Of a stretch of DNA of 64,000 nt, positions 52,351 to 63,891 are shown piece by piece (within the stretch, counting starts at the first letter, position 1; each line of letters opens with the position of its first letter). A model generated the notes under the pieces. It was not told the DNA's origin. It saw only the letters and a list, made by a program, of their open reading frames with translations, and made no database searches. A program made the position numbers and the translations under genes. The stretch is from Hydrogenophaga crocea (lineage in GTDB: Bacteria > Pseudomonadota > Gammaproteobacteria > Burkholderiales > Burkholderiaceae_C), in NCBI RefSeq assembly GCF_011388215.1, contig NZ_CP049989.1, positions 2,046,001 to 2,110,000 of the forward strand. Reading direction: 5' to 3'.

Positions 52351-53670
52351 TCAGGCGGGCAAGGTCACGCTCACCCGCAACCCCGGGTGCGCGTTGCGAA
52401 TCTCGCAGCGCCCGCCGTGCGCCTGCGCCACCAGCCGGCACAGGTACAGCCCCAGCCCCACCCCGCCCGCGTCGCGGGTGCGGGCGCTGTCGGGGCGGTA
52501 GAAGGCCTGGCCCAGTTGCGACAGGCGTTCTTCGGGCACGCCCGGGCCGTGGTCGCGCACCACGAAGCGCACGCCGCCGTCGGCGTGCGCCAGGTGCAGT
52601 TCCACCGGCGCCGCCGCGTCGCCGGCGTGGCGCAGGGCGTTGTCGAGCAGGTTGCGCAGCAGCAGGCGCATGCGCACGCGGTCGAGCGGCACCGGGGGCA
52701 GGTTCTCGGCCACGCGCAGCACGGTGCGCTGCGCCTCGGGCCGCACGGCGGCGAGTTCGTCGATCACCTCGCGCGCGAGTGCGGCCGGGTCGGTGGGTTC
52801 GCGCTGCAGCACCGCGTGGCGGCCGGCCAGGCGCTCGCTCTCGAGCAGGTCGTTGATGAGGCGCGCCATCTCGCCGAGGTCGCGCAGCAGGGCTTCGCGC
52901 TGAGGGTTCACCTCGGCGGTCTCGGGCAGCAGCTCGGTGTTGAGCCGCGCGCGCGTGAGCGGGCTGCGCAGCTCGTGGCTGATGGCCAGCAGCAGCGCGC
53001 GCTGCGCCTGAAGCATCTGCTCGATGTCCTGGCCCATGGTGTTGATGGTGGCCGCGAGTTCGCCGAGCTCGTCGTGGCGGCGGCGCGGCGGCAGCACGAT
53101 GGGCTGGCCGAAGTCACCGGCGCCGAAGCGCATGGCGCCGGCGCGGATGTCGTCGAGCGGGCGCAGCAGCCGGCGCAGGTACCCGAAGGCCAGCGCCGTG
53201 ACGAGCAGCAGCGACAGCAGCGCCCACACCAGCATCCGCGGCCGGGCCATCGCGGCCGAGGTGTCGACGCCGAACTCGATCCGGTGGCCATCGGCGGTGC
53301 GGCGCTGCACCAGGGCTTCCCATTGCTCGGCGTCGCGGCCGTGAAAGGCGTCGCGCCGCCAGCCCCCCGCGGGCAGCTCGGGGTGCGATCGCCATTGCAC
53401 CCGCGGCCCGCTGATGTCCACCGTCACCAGCGGCAGGCGCTCGGTGAGCGCACGCGCACGCTCGGTCTCGGGCGTGCCCTGCGGCGCGATGTCGTTCGCC
53501 AGCCGGTCCAGGTAATCGGCCAGCAGCGGTTGCGCAGCCTCTTTCCAGCCCAGCGTGAACGCGCGCTGCGCGCCACCGATGAAGATGAAGGCGACCGCGA
53601 ACGCGAGCAGCAGGAACACCACCAGCAGGCGCAGCTTGACCGAATGGCGAAGGCGGTGAAAGCGCCGCAT
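52351..53670 (-). CDS. Sensor histidine kinase (CpxA/RstB-like)
   Basis: An inner-membrane two-component sensor, 439 residues. TM1 (LRLLVVFLLLAFAVAFIFIGG) and TM2 (LVWALLSLLLVTALAFGYL) enclose a periplasmic domain of about 110 residues. HAMP follows (RRLLRPLDDIRAGAMRFGAG), then the phosphoacceptor His232 in LLLAISHELRSPLTRARL, and the ATP site with NLLDNALRHAG (N box), VRDHGPGVPEERL (G1) and GVGLGLYLCRLV (G2). It lies 6 bp after the regulator gene and is co-transcribed with it. Together with the adjacent CpxP/Spy-like gene, it suggests an envelope-stress response. Confidence 0.94.
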   Translation of the reverse strand: MRRFHRLRHSVKLRLLVVFLLLAFAVAFIFIGGAQRAFTLGWKEAAQPLLADYLDRLANDIAPQGTPETERARALTERLPLVTVDISGPRVQWRSHPELPAGGWRRDAFHGRDAEQWEALVQRRTADGHRIEFGVDTSAAMARPRMLVWALLSLLLVTALAFGYLRRLLRPLDDIRAGAMRFGAGDFGQPIVLPPRRRHDELGELAATINTMGQDIEQMLQAQRALLLAISHELRSPLTRARLNTELLPETAEVNPQREALLRDLGEMARLINDLLESERLAGRHAVLQREPTDPAALAREVIDELAAVRPEAQRTVLRVAENLPPVPLDRVRMRLLLRNLLDNALRHAGDAAAPVELHLAHADGGVRFVVRDHGPGVPEERLSQLGQAFYRPDSARTRDAGGVGLGLYLCRLVAQAHGGRCEIRNAHPGLRVSVTLPA

Positions 53671-53676
53671 GGCCGC

Positions 53677-54363
53677 TCAGGCCTCGCGCCGCAGCGCGAG
53701 CGAATAGCCCGCGTTGCGCAGCGTCTTGATGCAGTCGAGCGGTTCGAGCTTGCGGCGCAGCCGGCTCACCACGATGTCGACCGCGCGCGTGAGCAGCTCG
53801 GCCTCGTGACCGCGCAGGTGGTTGAGGATGTCGTCGCGGCTGAGCACGCGCCCCGCCTCGCGCGCGAGCAGGTGCAGCAGTTCGAACTCGGTGCCGGTGA
53901 GCTCCACGCGTTCGCCCTGGCGCAGCACCTCGCGCCGCGCCGGGTCGATGCGCAGGCCTTCGAAGGCCAGCACGCCGGGTTCGGGCCGCGGCGCGGGCGC
54001 GGCCACGCGGCGGCGCAGCACGGTTTGTACGCGCGCCACGAGTTCGCGCGGCTCGAAGGGCTTGGGCAGGTAGTCGTCGGCGCCCAGTTCCAGGCCCACC
54101 ACGCGGTCCATCACGTCGCCGCGCGCGGTGAGCATCACGATGGGCAGGTCGCTCTGCTTGCGGATGGTGCGGCAGAGCTCGAAGCCGTCCATCTCGGGCA
54201 GCATCACGTCGAGGATGGCGGCGTCGAAGCCGCCGCGGCGCAACTCGGCCAGGCCCTCGCTGGGCCGAAACGCCTGCACCAGCGCCAGGTCGAAGCGCTG
54301 GAAGTAGCTCGCCAGCGGCGGGCCGAGCTGCGTGTCGTCGTCGATCAGCAGGATGCGGGGCAT
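53677..54363 (-). CDS. OmpR-family response regulator
   Basis: A 228-residue regulator. The receiver has the acidic pocket Asp8/Asp9/Asp10 (ILLIDDDTQLG), phosphoacceptor Asp52 in AAILDVMLPEMDG, Thr in IVMLTARGDV and Lys in DDYLPKPFEPREL. The DNA-binding wHTH domain is at about residues 130-228, with RVELTGTEFELLHLLAREAG and VSRLRRKLEPLDCIKTLRNA. It matches CpxR/RstA/OmpR types. It lies between the CpxP/Spy-like gene (29 bp) and the kinase gene (6 bp). Confidence 0.95.
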   Translation of the reverse strand: MPRILLIDDDTQLGPPLASYFQRFDLALVQAFRPSEGLAELRRGGFDAAILDVMLPEMDGFELCRTIRKQSDLPIVMLTARGDVMDRVVGLELGADDYLPKPFEPRELVARVQTVLRRRVAAPAPRPEPGVLAFEGLRIDPARREVLRQGERVELTGTEFELLHLLAREAGRVLSRDDILNHLRGHEAELLTRAVDIVVSRLRRKLEPLDCIKTLRNAGYSLALRREA

Positions 54364-54392
54364 GCGCGCATTCTCACACCGCGTCCGCCCCC

Positions 54393-54857
54393 TCAGCCGC
54401 GCTGGAACCAGCCGCGGCGCTTCTCCAGGAAGCCGCGAACCTCGGCCTGCTGCGTCGGGTTGAGGCTGTCGTAGAAGTCGGCCAGGGCGTTGATGACCTC
54501 GGGCGTGGCCACCTGCAACACACGGGTCTTTTCGTCGAGCAGGTGCAGGGCGCGCGCGCGGTCGAACTTCTCGCCCGCCACCAGCGCACGCATGGCCTCG
54601 CGCGGCTCGCCGGCCGGGCCCATCATGGCCTGGCGCTGGGCCACCAGCTTGTCGGCCAGCACGTCGAGCTTCTGGCGCTGGGCGGTGTCGAGATCGAGCT
54701 TGCGGCTGACACGCTCGACCGCCTTGCCGCGCCACTCGGCCACCTGCTCGGGCGAGGCCGGGCCGTGGTGGGGGCGGTGGCCGCAGGCCGCGAGGCCCCC
54801 GGCGAGCACGGTGACGCCGGTGAGGACTATGAAGGTGCGACGGATCCAGGGTTTCAT
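54393..54857 (-). CDS. CpxP/Spy-family periplasmic protein
   Basis: A 154-residue periplasmic protein of the Spy/CpxP type, which acts as an ATP-independent chaperone or as a feedback inhibitor of a CpxA-like sensor. The leader ends in GGLAAC (Cys25), so this version is probably a lipoprotein. The helical body has two LTxxQ-like repeats in degenerate form: LDLDTAQRQKLD and LNPTQQAEVRGF. The N-terminal mature region is His-rich (HRPHHG), possibly binding metals. It is first in the operon with the OmpR regulator and kinase, the same arrangement as cpxP-cpxRA. Confidence 0.82.
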   Translation of the reverse strand: MKPWIRRTFIVLTGVTVLAGGLAACGHRPHHGPASPEQVAEWRGKAVERVSRKLDLDTAQRQKLDVLADKLVAQRQAMMGPAGEPREAMRALVAGEKFDRARALHLLDEKTRVLQVATPEVINALADFYDSLNPTQQAEVRGFLEKRRGWFQRG

Positions 54858-54958
54858 GGCGGTCCTTCCGGAACGGTGTTGAACAGGCCGCCATGGTGCG
54901 ATCGGGCCCCCGACACCGGGTCTCGGGGCGGTATCGCTTGATGTCGTTTTGTTTCGGC

Positions 54959-56134
<1,176 letters not shown>

Positions 56135-56217
56135 GGCGGGGGCATCGGAGGAAAATGCCCCGCACCATAGCGGCGGATCGGCCGCGCGCCGCTCACCTGG
56201 GTGACAGCCGCGCGCGC

Positions 56218-57225
56218 TCAGTCGGCGAAGACCTCGGTGTCCACCTCGCGGTTGGCCTGGTCGCTGTAGCGGCTGCCGCTGACGGTGCGCGGGTTGATGA
56301 GCGCGTCGAGCCGTTGCATCAGGTCGGCGCTCAGCACGACGTCCGCCGCGCGGTTGTTCTCGCGCAGGTGCTCGATGTTGGCGGTGCCCGGCAAGGCGTG
56401 GATGTGCGGCGCCTTGTGCAGCACCCAGGCCAGCGAGAGCTGGGCCGGCGTGCAGCCCGCCTCGGCCGCGATGGCGCGGTAGGCCGGCAGCAGGCGCTGG
56501 TTGGCGGCCCAGTGCGGGGCGGCAAAGCGCGGCATGCTGCGGCGGATGTCCTTGGCGTCGAAGGCGGCGGGGTCGAGGTCGCCGGCGAGGAAGCCACGCC
56601 CGGTGGGGCTGAAGGCCACGAAGGCCGCGCCGATCTCGCGGCAGGCCTCGAGCACCGCGATCTCGGGGTTGCGCGTCCACAGCGAGTACTCGGTCTGCAC
56701 CGCGGCGATCGGGTGCTCGGCGTGCGCCTTGCGCAGCGTGGCGGCCGACACCTCGGACAGGCCGACCGCGCGGATCTTGCCCGCGCGCACCAGGTCGCCG
56801 AGCGCGCCCACGCTCTCTTCGATCGGCACCTGCTTGTCCCAGCGGTGCAGGTAGTACAGGTCGATGACGTCGGTGCGCAGCCGCTTGAGCGCGGCCTCGC
56901 AGGTGGCGCGCAGCGTGGCCGGGCGGCCGTCGATCACGCGCACCAGCTGGCCGTCGCCTTTCACGTCCACGCCCTGCATGCCGCACTTGCTCGCGAGCGT
57001 GAAGCGGCTGCGGTGCGCCGAGAGCACGCGGCCCACCGTGGTCTCGCTGGCGCCAAAGCCGTAGAGCGCGGCGGTGTCGAAGTGGGTCACGCCGTCGTCG
57101 AGCGCGGCCAGCAGCAGCCGCTCGGCCTGCGCGTCGGGCACCGGCGGGCCGTAGGCGTGGCAGATGTTCATGCAGCCCAGGCCGATGGCCGAGACGGTGA
57201 AGGGGCCGAGGGCGCGGGTCTGCAT
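56218..57225 (-). CDS. Aldo/keto reductase
   Basis: An NADPH-dependent AKR of 335 residues. The catalytic tetrad is visible: Asp and Tyr in HFDTAALYGFGASETTVGR (DxxxxY), Lys in FTLASKCGMQ, and His in DLYYLHRWDKQVPIEE. The C-terminal cofactor motif is in IHALPGTANIEHLRENNRAA. It is close to the AKR13/YakC-like group with GLGCMNICHAYGPP at the start. It lies 5 bp downstream of ligC, so it is probably translated in the same operon; this is not part of the classical protocatechuate pathway. Confidence 0.9.
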   Translation of the reverse strand: MQTRALGPFTVSAIGLGCMNICHAYGPPVPDAQAERLLLAALDDGVTHFDTAALYGFGASETTVGRVLSAHRSRFTLASKCGMQGVDVKGDGQLVRVIDGRPATLRATCEAALKRLRTDVIDLYYLHRWDKQVPIEESVGALGDLVRAGKIRAVGLSEVSAATLRKAHAEHPIAAVQTEYSLWTRNPEIAVLEACREIGAAFVAFSPTGRGFLAGDLDPAAFDAKDIRRSMPRFAAPHWAANQRLLPAYRAIAAEAGCTPAQLSLAWVLHKAPHIHALPGTANIEHLRENNRAADVVLSADLMQRLDALINPRTVSGSRYSDQANREVDTEVFAD

Positions 57226-57230
57226 GGCGT

Positions 57231-58196
57231 TCAACCCTGGGCGTTGAGCTTTTGCTCGAGCTCGTGCAGCACCTGGTAGCAGGCGAACACGCGGGCCACG
57301 CTGGCGTTGGGCTCGCGGCCCTCGCGGATGGCGGCGAAGAACTCGCGGTCCTGCAGCTCGATGCCGTTCATGCTCACGTCCACCTTCGAGACGTCGATCT
57401 TCTCTTCCTTGCCGTTGAACAGGTCGTCGTAGCGCGCGATGTAGGTCGCGGTGTCGCCGATGTAGCGGAAGAAGGTGCCGAGCGGGCCGTCGTTGTTGAA
57501 CGAGAGCGAGAGCGTGCAGATGGCGCCGTTGGCGGCCTTGAGCTGGATGCTCATGTCCATGGCGATGCCCAGCACCGGGTGGATCGGGCCCTGGATGGCG
57601 TTGGCCTGCACGATGGGGCTGTTGGCCTGGTAGGCGAACAGGTCGACCGTGTGCGCGGCGTGGTGCCACAGCAGGTGGTCGGTCCAGCTGCGCGGCTGAC
57701 CCAGCGCGTTGGTGTTGGTGCGGCGGAAGAAATAGGTCTGCACATCCATCTGCTGGATGTTGAACTCGCCCGCGGCGATCTTCTGGTGCACGTACTGGTG
57801 GCTGGGGTTGAAGCGGCGGGTGTGGCCGCACATGGCCACCAGGCCGGTCTGCTTCTGCAGGTCGACCACGGCCTGCGCGCCAGCCAGGCTGTCGGCCAGG
57901 GGGATCTCCACCTGCACGTGCTTGCCGGCCTTGAGGCACGCGATGGTCTGCTCGGCGTGCATCTGCGTGGGCGTGCACAGGATCACCGCGTCGAGCTCGG
58001 GGATGGCCAGCGATTCGGCAAGCTCGGTGGTGACGTGGCCGATGCCGTACTTGGCCGCGACTTCTTTGGTCTTGTCGAGCTCGCGGCCGATCAGCGAGAT
58101 CACCTCGACGCCGTCGATGTTCTTGATGCCGTCCAGGTGCTTGACGCCGAAAGCGCCCGCGCCGGCCAGCGCGACTTTGATGGTCTTGTTGCTCAT
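57231..58196 (-). CDS. ligC: 4-carboxy-2-hydroxymuconate-6-semialdehyde dehydrogenase
   Basis: LigC (PmdC) oxidises the hemiacetal of 4-carboxy-2-hydroxymuconate 6-semialdehyde to 2-pyrone-4,6-dicarboxylate with NADP+. The 321-residue protein is in the Gfo/Idh/MocA fold: N-terminal Rossmann VALAGAGAFGVKHLDGI, VILCTPTQMHAEQTIACL, then HVQVEIPLADSLAGAQA, which carries a Glu in place of the usual E-K-P, and CGHTRRFNPSHQYVHQK. DHLLWHHAAHTVDLFAYQ holds the substrate-side His residues. Length and order (directly after ligB) match Comamonas PmdC. The start ATG 58196 is 2 bp after the ligB stop. Confidence 0.95.
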   Translation of the reverse strand: MSNKTIKVALAGAGAFGVKHLDGIKNIDGVEVISLIGRELDKTKEVAAKYGIGHVTTELAESLAIPELDAVILCTPTQMHAEQTIACLKAGKHVQVEIPLADSLAGAQAVVDLQKQTGLVAMCGHTRRFNPSHQYVHQKIAAGEFNIQQMDVQTYFFRRTNTNALGQPRSWTDHLLWHHAAHTVDLFAYQANSPIVQANAIQGPIHPVLGIAMDMSIQLKAANGAICTLSLSFNNDGPLGTFFRYIGDTATYIARYDDLFNGKEEKIDVSKVDVSMNGIELQDREFFAAIREGREPNASVARVFACYQVLHELEQKLNAQG

Positions 58197-58198
58197 GT

Positions 58199-59441
<1,243 letters not shown>

Positions 59442-59442
59442 G

Positions 59443-60375
59443 TCAGACCTCCTCGGGCCAGTAAAGGCGCATCGGGTTGTCCACCAGCAGCTTCTTCTGC
59501 AACGCGGCGGTGGGCGCGATGTGCGGGATGAAGTCGACCAGCAGGCCGTCGTCGGGCATGTGGTCCTTGAGGTTGGGGTGCGGCCAGTCGGTGCCCCAGA
59601 GCACGCGGTCGGGGAAGGTCTCGACCACCTTGCGCGCAAACGGCACCACGTCGCGGTACGCGGCCTGCTCGCCGTTCAGGGCCTTGGGGCCGGCGACCGA
59701 GAGGCGCTCGGGGCAGCTCACCTTGCTCCACACGTTTTCATGCTCGCGCATGAACTTGAGGAACAGCGCGAACTCGGGGCCGTCCACGGGCTTGCTCACG
59801 TCGGGGCGGCCCATGTGGTCGACCACCACGGTGGTGGGCAGCGCGGTGAAGAAGTCCCAGAGCTCGGGCAGGTCCACCGCCTCGAAGTAGATCACCACGT
59901 GCCAGCCCAGGGCCTTGATGCGGCCCGCGATCTCCATCAGCTCGTCCTTGGGCGTGAAATCGACCAGGCGCTTGACGAAGTTGAAGCGCACGCCGCGCAC
60001 GCCCGCGGCGTGCAGCCGCTGCAGCTCGTCGTCGGTCACGCTGCGCTTGACGGTGGCCACGCCGCGCGCCTTGCCGCCGCTGCTCAGGCAGGCGTCGACC
60101 ATGGCGCGGTTGTCGGCGCCGTGGCAGGTGGCCTGCACGATCACGTTGCGCGCAAAGCCCAGGTGGTCGCGCAGCGCGAACAGCTGCTGCTTGCTCGCGT
60201 CGCAGGGCGTGTACTTGCGCTCGGGCGCGTAGGGGAATTCGGCGCCGGGGCCGAACACGTGGCAGTGCGCGTCCACGCTGCCCGCAGGCAGCACGAAGCG
60301 CGGCTTGCTCGGGCCGTCGAACCAGTCGAGCCAGCCCGCGGTCTTGGTGAAGTCGCCGGAAGTCGGTTTGCTCAT
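59443..60375 (-). CDS. ligI: 2-pyrone-4,6-dicarboxylate hydrolase
   Basis: LigI (PmdD) is an amidohydrolase-superfamily enzyme that reversibly opens 2-pyrone-4,6-dicarboxylate to 4-oxalomesaconate/carboxy-2-hydroxymuconate, without divalent metal. The 310-residue protein has SVDAHCHVFGPGAEFPYA (His-x-His strand 1), VIVQATCHGADNRAMV, GVRGVRFNFVKR, VVVDHMGRPDVSK and the terminal GTDWPHPNLKDHMPD with the catalytic Asp. Length matches the characterised enzymes (about 293-315). It lies 9 bp after the aldolase gene and 1 bp before ligA. Confidence 0.96.
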   Translation of the reverse strand: MSKPTSGDFTKTAGWLDWFDGPSKPRFVLPAGSVDAHCHVFGPGAEFPYAPERKYTPCDASKQQLFALRDHLGFARNVIVQATCHGADNRAMVDACLSSGGKARGVATVKRSVTDDELQRLHAAGVRGVRFNFVKRLVDFTPKDELMEIAGRIKALGWHVVIYFEAVDLPELWDFFTALPTTVVVDHMGRPDVSKPVDGPEFALFLKFMREHENVWSKVSCPERLSVAGPKALNGEQAAYRDVVPFARKVVETFPDRVLWGTDWPHPNLKDHMPDDGLLVDFIPHIAPTAALQKKLLVDNPMRLYWPEEV

Positions 60376-60384
60376 CGCGTGCTT

Positions 60385-61068
60385 TCAGTCGATGTATTTC
60401 AGGCCCGCGGCGGCCAGCGGTTCGCGCATCTTGTACATGTCCAGGCCGAGCACGCCGCTGGCGAGCTTGTCGCGCTTCTCGCCTTCGTTGGCCTCGCGCT
60501 TGCGCGCGGCCTCGAGCGTGGCCGCGGCCTTCTCGCGCGGCACGCAGACCACGCCGTCGTCGTCGGCCACGATCACGTCACCGGGCGTGACCCACATGCC
60601 CGCGCACACCACTGGGATGTTCACCGAGCCCAGCGTGGCCTTGATGGTGCCCTTGCTGCTGATGGCCTTGCTCCAGACCGGGAAGTTCATTTCCTTCAAG
60701 GTCTTCACGTCGCGCACGCCGGCGTCGATCACCAGGGCGCGCGCGCCGCGGGCCTGGAAGCTGGTGGCCAGCAGGTCGCCGAAGTAGCCGTCGGTGCACT
60801 CGGCGGTGATGGCCGCCACCACGATGTCGCCCGGCTGGATCTGCTCGGCCACGACGTGCATCATCCAGTTGTCGCCCGGGTGCAGCAGCACCGTGACGGC
60901 CGTGCCGCTCACCTGCGCGCCGCTGAAGATGGGGCGCATGTAGGGCTTGAGCAGGCCCACGCGGCCCATGGCCTCGTGCACGGTGGCCGAGCCCAGCGCG
61001 GCGAGCGCGTCGGCGGTTGCGCGGTCGGCGCGCTGGATGTTGCGGTAGACAACGCCAAGTTCGTACAT
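60385..61068 (-). CDS. ligK: 4-carboxy-4-hydroxy-2-oxoadipate (CHA) aldolase
   Basis: LigK (PmdF) cleaves CHA to pyruvate and oxaloacetate and also decarboxylates oxaloacetate; it belongs to the class II RraA-like aldolases that use Mg2+. The 227-residue protein shows the active-site loop [19 protein letters not shown], the Gly-rich [19 protein letters not shown] with the Arg of the RraA/HMG aldolase family, and [12 protein letters not shown] with the metal-binding Asp. ATG 61068 is preceded by GGAA; longer readings are shadows. The order hydratase-aldolase-PDC hydrolase is as in Comamonas pmdEFD. Confidence 0.95.
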   Translation of the reverse strand: MYELGVVYRNIQRADRATADALAALGSATVHEAMGRVGLLKPYMRPIFSGAQVSGTAVTVLLHPGDNWMMHVVAEQIQPGDIVVAAITAECTDGYFGDLLATSFQARGARALVIDAGVRDVKTLKEMNFPVWSKAISSKGTIKATLGSVNIPVVCAGMWVTPGDVIVADDDGVVCVPREKAAATLEAARKREANEGEKRDKLASGVLGLDMYKMREPLAAAGLKYID

Positions 61069-61088
61069 GTCGGTTCCTTCGAAAGCGG

Positions 61089-62123
61089 TTACAGGCCCTT
61101 GGCCTTGAGGCGCGCGTCCAGGCGCGAGAACACGCGGCGCGTATTGCCTTCGTAGATCGCGTGCTTGTCGTCGGCCGACAGGATCTTCGAGGCTTCGATG
61201 TAGCGCTTGGTGTCGTCGTAGTAGTGGCCCGTGGTGGGGTCGATGCCGCGCACCGCGCCGATCATCTCGGAGGCGAACAGCACGTTCTTGACCGGGATCA
61301 CGGTGTTGAGCAGGTCGATGCCGGGCTGGTGGTACACGCAGGTGTCGAAGAACACGTTGTTGAGCACGTGCTCGGTCAGCAGCGGCTTCTTCATCTCCTG
61401 CGCCAGACCGCGGAAGCGGCCCCAGTGGTAGGGCACCGCGCCGCCGCCGTGCGGGATCAGGAACTTCAGCGTGGGGAAGTCCTTGAACAGGTCGCCCTGG
61501 ATCAGCTGCATGAAGGCCGTGGTGTCGGCGTTGAGGTAGTGCGCGCCCGTGGTGTGGAAGCAGGCGTTGCAGCTCGTGCTCACGTGGATCATGGCCGGCA
61601 GGTCGTACTCCACCATCTTTTCGTAGATGGGGTACCAGTGGCGGTCGGTCAGCGGCGGGCTGGTCCAGTGGCCGCCCGAGGGATCGGGGTTGAGGTTGAT
61701 GCCGACCGCGCCGTATTCCTTGACGCACTTCTCCAGCTCGGGGATGCAGGTGGCGGGATCGACACCGGGCGACTGCGGCAGCATGGCCACGGGCACGAAG
61801 TGCTCGGGGAACAGCGTGGACACGCGGTAGCAGAGTTCGTTGCAGATCGCGGCCCAGGTGCTCGACACGGCGAAGTCGCCGATGTGGTGCGCCATGAAGC
61901 TCGCGCGCGGGCTGAACAACGTGATGTCGCTGCCACGCTCCTTCATGAGCTTGAGCTGGTTGGTCTCGATCGACTCGCGCAGTTCGTCGTCGCTGATCTT
62001 CAGGTCGGACGCCCTGGGCATTTGCGCCGGGTCCTTGATGCCCGCGATCTGGGCATTGCGCCAGTTCTCCAGCGCCTTCGGGGCCGTGGTGTAGTGGCCG
62101 TGGCAGTCGATGATCAGTGACAT
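61089..62123 (-). CDS. ligJ: 4-oxalomesaconate hydratase
   Basis: LigJ (PmdE) hydrates 4-oxalomesaconate to 4-carboxy-4-hydroxy-2-oxoadipate. The 344-residue protein belongs to the amidohydrolase 2 superfamily, with Zn ligands in [13 protein letters not shown] (HxH), later His in [18 protein letters not shown], and [19 protein letters not shown]. It contains [20 protein letters not shown], typical of the hydratase subgroup and distinct from ACMSD decarboxylases. It is the first pathway gene after the binding-protein-like gene (35 bp), and ends 20 bp before ligK. Confidence 0.95.
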   Translation of the reverse strand: MSLIIDCHGHYTTAPKALENWRNAQIAGIKDPAQMPRASDLKISDDELRESIETNQLKLMKERGSDITLFSPRASFMAHHIGDFAVSSTWAAICNELCYRVSTLFPEHFVPVAMLPQSPGVDPATCIPELEKCVKEYGAVGINLNPDPSGGHWTSPPLTDRHWYPIYEKMVEYDLPAMIHVSTSCNACFHTTGAHYLNADTTAFMQLIQGDLFKDFPTLKFLIPHGGGAVPYHWGRFRGLAQEMKKPLLTEHVLNNVFFDTCVYHQPGIDLLNTVIPVKNVLFASEMIGAVRGIDPTTGHYYDDTKRYIEASKILSADDKHAIYEGNTRRVFSRLDARLKAKGL

Positions 62124-62158
62124 GGGGTCTCCTTAGGGTGTTCTGGTGTTGGAATGAC

Positions 62159-62878
62159 TCAGGCCGCGGCGGACATGCCCTGGCGCTGCTTGGCGGCGTC
62201 GGCCTCGGGCGTGTTCATGAAGTCCAGCAGCGCGCGCACCGCGTCGGCGCGCGCGGTGTTCGCGGTGATGCCCGCGCTGAACACGGTGACGATCTGGATG
62301 GCCTCGGGCAGCGGGCCCACGATGGTGATGCCCGACACATTGAGCAGCTCGCTCAGTTGCTGAAAGCCCAGCGCCACCTCGCCCTTGGCCACCAGCGAGG
62401 CCACGGGCACGCCCGGGGGCGCCTGCACCGTCTTGCCGGCCACCGCGTCGGCCATGCCCCAGCGCTCGAACAGCTTCTGCAGCGCCACGCCGCTCGGGCC
62501 GGTGGAGTAGCTGATGCGCTCGGCGGCCAGCACCGCCGACTTCACGGCCGCTTCGTTCGAGAGGTCGGGCACGGGGCTGCCTTCGCGCACGCAGGCGGCC
62601 ACGCCGCTGCGCACCAGGTCCACGCGGCCGGGCCGCAGGTGGCCGGCCGCGATCAGCTTGTCGATCGCGTCGCTGGCGAGGATCACCACGTCGAAGGCCT
62701 CACCGCCCGCAACGCGCTTGGCCGCGTCCACACCGCCCACCGATTCGATGGCCACGGCCTGGCCGCTGCGCGCGGTGTAGGCCGCGGTGAGCTCGGCCAG
62801 CACCAGGCGGGTGGCCATGGACGAAATGCCCCGCAGGGCGCCGGCTGGGGTGGAAGGGGCGGAAGGGGTATCGGGCAT
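62159..62878 (-). CDS. Substrate-binding-fold protein without signal peptide
   Basis: A 239-residue protein related to molybdate-type extracytoplasmic solute-binding proteins. Segments [36 protein letters not shown] and [18 protein letters not shown] match the type II PBP fold; [21 protein letters not shown] is the closing end. The N-terminus ([17 protein letters not shown]) has no signal peptide or hydrophobic segment, so it should be cytoplasmic. It is first in the lig operon, the place where the Comamonas pmd operon has the uncharacterised pmdU. A ligand sensor or chaperone for a pathway acid is possible; transport is unlikely without a signal. ATG 62878 is preferred over an upstream extension in the divergent promoter region. 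Confidence 0.78.
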   Translation of the reverse strand: MPDTPSAPSTPAGALRGISSMATRLVLAELTAAYTARSGQAVAIESVGGVDAAKRVAGGEAFDVVILASDAIDKLIAAGHLRPGRVDLVRSGVAACVREGSPVPDLSNEAAVKSAVLAAERISYSTGPSGVALQKLFERWGMADAVAGKTVQAPPGVPVASLVAKGEVALGFQQLSELLNVSGITIVGPLPEAIQIVTVFSAGITANTARADAVRALLDFMNTPEADAAKQRQGMSAAA

Positions 62879-62972
62879 GACCGCGCATTGTGGCCAGCCG
62901 CTCGCTGTGCGAAAACCCACACGTCGGGCTATCAGCTAGAACAAAATCCGATATCTCGAATCCCCCAGCCCC

Positions 62973-63878
62973 ATGGACCTCAAACAACTCGAATACTTCG
63001 TGCGCGTGGCCGAACTCGGCAGCTTCACGCGCGCCGCCATCGCGCTCGACGTGGCCCAGCCCGCGCTGTCGCGCCAGGTGCGCCTGCTCGAGGTGGAACT
63101 GCGCCAGACCCTGCTGGTGCGCAACGGCCGCGGCGCCACGCCCACCGAGGCCGGCAAGCTGCTGCTGGCCCACGGGCGCGGCATCCTGCACCAGGTCGAG
63201 CGCGCGCGCGAAGAGCTGGGTCGGGTGCGCGGTTCGCTCGCGGGCCGGGTGGCGCTGGCGCTGCCGCCCAGCCTGGCGCGCGTGCTCACGGTGCCGCTCA
63301 CACGCGCCTTCCGCCAGCGCCTGCCCGAGGCCAGCCTGTCGATCAGCGAGGGCCTGTCGACCAGCATGCAGGAATGGCTGCTCACGGGGCGCATCGACAT
63401 CGCGGTGCTTTACAACGCGCAGCCCATGCCCGAGATCGAGCTGCAGCCGCTGCGCGAGGAGGAGCTGTGGCTGGTGCAGCCGCGACCGCGGGGTCTGAGC
63501 GAAGACCCCCCGCCCTCGCCGCTGCCGCTGCGCGCGCTGGCCGAGGTGCCGCTGATCATTCCGAGCCGGCCCAACGCACTGCGCATGCAGGTGGAGGCCG
63601 AACTCGCCAACATCGGCTGCCGGCCGAACGTGGCGCTGGAGATCGACGGCGTGTCGGCCATCCTCGACCTGGTGGCCGACGGCGCGGGCGCCGCCCTGCT
63701 CTCGCGCAACGCGGTGGCCAGCTCGATCCGGCCCTCGGCCTACAGCCTGCGCGGCATCACGCCGCCGCTGCGCACGCGGCTGAGCCTGGCCACCAGCTCA
63801 CAGCGACCGGCCACGCTCACGCAGCAGCAGACGCTGGGGCTGATCGCGGAGACGCTGGAGGCAGTGAGCCGGGCCTGA
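62973..63878 (+). CDS. LysR-family regulator divergent from the lig operon
   Basis: A 301-residue LTTR with the N-terminal wHTH MDLKQLEYFVRVAELGSFTR and ALDVAQPALSRQVRLLE at residues 1-60. The effector domain (from about residue 90, GRVALALPPSLARVL) contains LSISEGLSTSMQEWLLTGRI and VPLIIPSRPNALRMQVEAEL, features of the Nac/CbbR-like subgroup often placed beside aromatic degradation operons. The 94-bp divergent region to the substrate-binding-like gene should contain its operators, but no clean T-N11-A palindrome was found. It probably activates the lig operon in response to a pathway intermediate. Confidence 0.92.
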   Translation: MDLKQLEYFVRVAELGSFTRAAIALDVAQPALSRQVRLLEVELRQTLLVRNGRGATPTEAGKLLLAHGRGILHQVERAREELGRVRGSLAGRVALALPPSLARVLTVPLTRAFRQRLPEASLSISEGLSTSMQEWLLTGRIDIAVLYNAQPMPEIELQPLREEELWLVQPRPRGLSEDPPPSPLPLRALAEVPLIIPSRPNALRMQVEAELANIGCRPNVALEIDGVSAILDLVADGAGAALLSRNAVASSIRPSAYSLRGITPPLRTRLSLATSSQRPATLTQQQTLGLIAETLEAVSRA

Positions 63879-63891
63879 GCGCGCGCAGCGC

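Noticed and set aside
62879..62972. Search for a LysR T-N11-A box in the lig divergent region
   Set aside because: Short AT-rich motifs such as GATATC are present, but no inverted repeat was good enough to call an operator.
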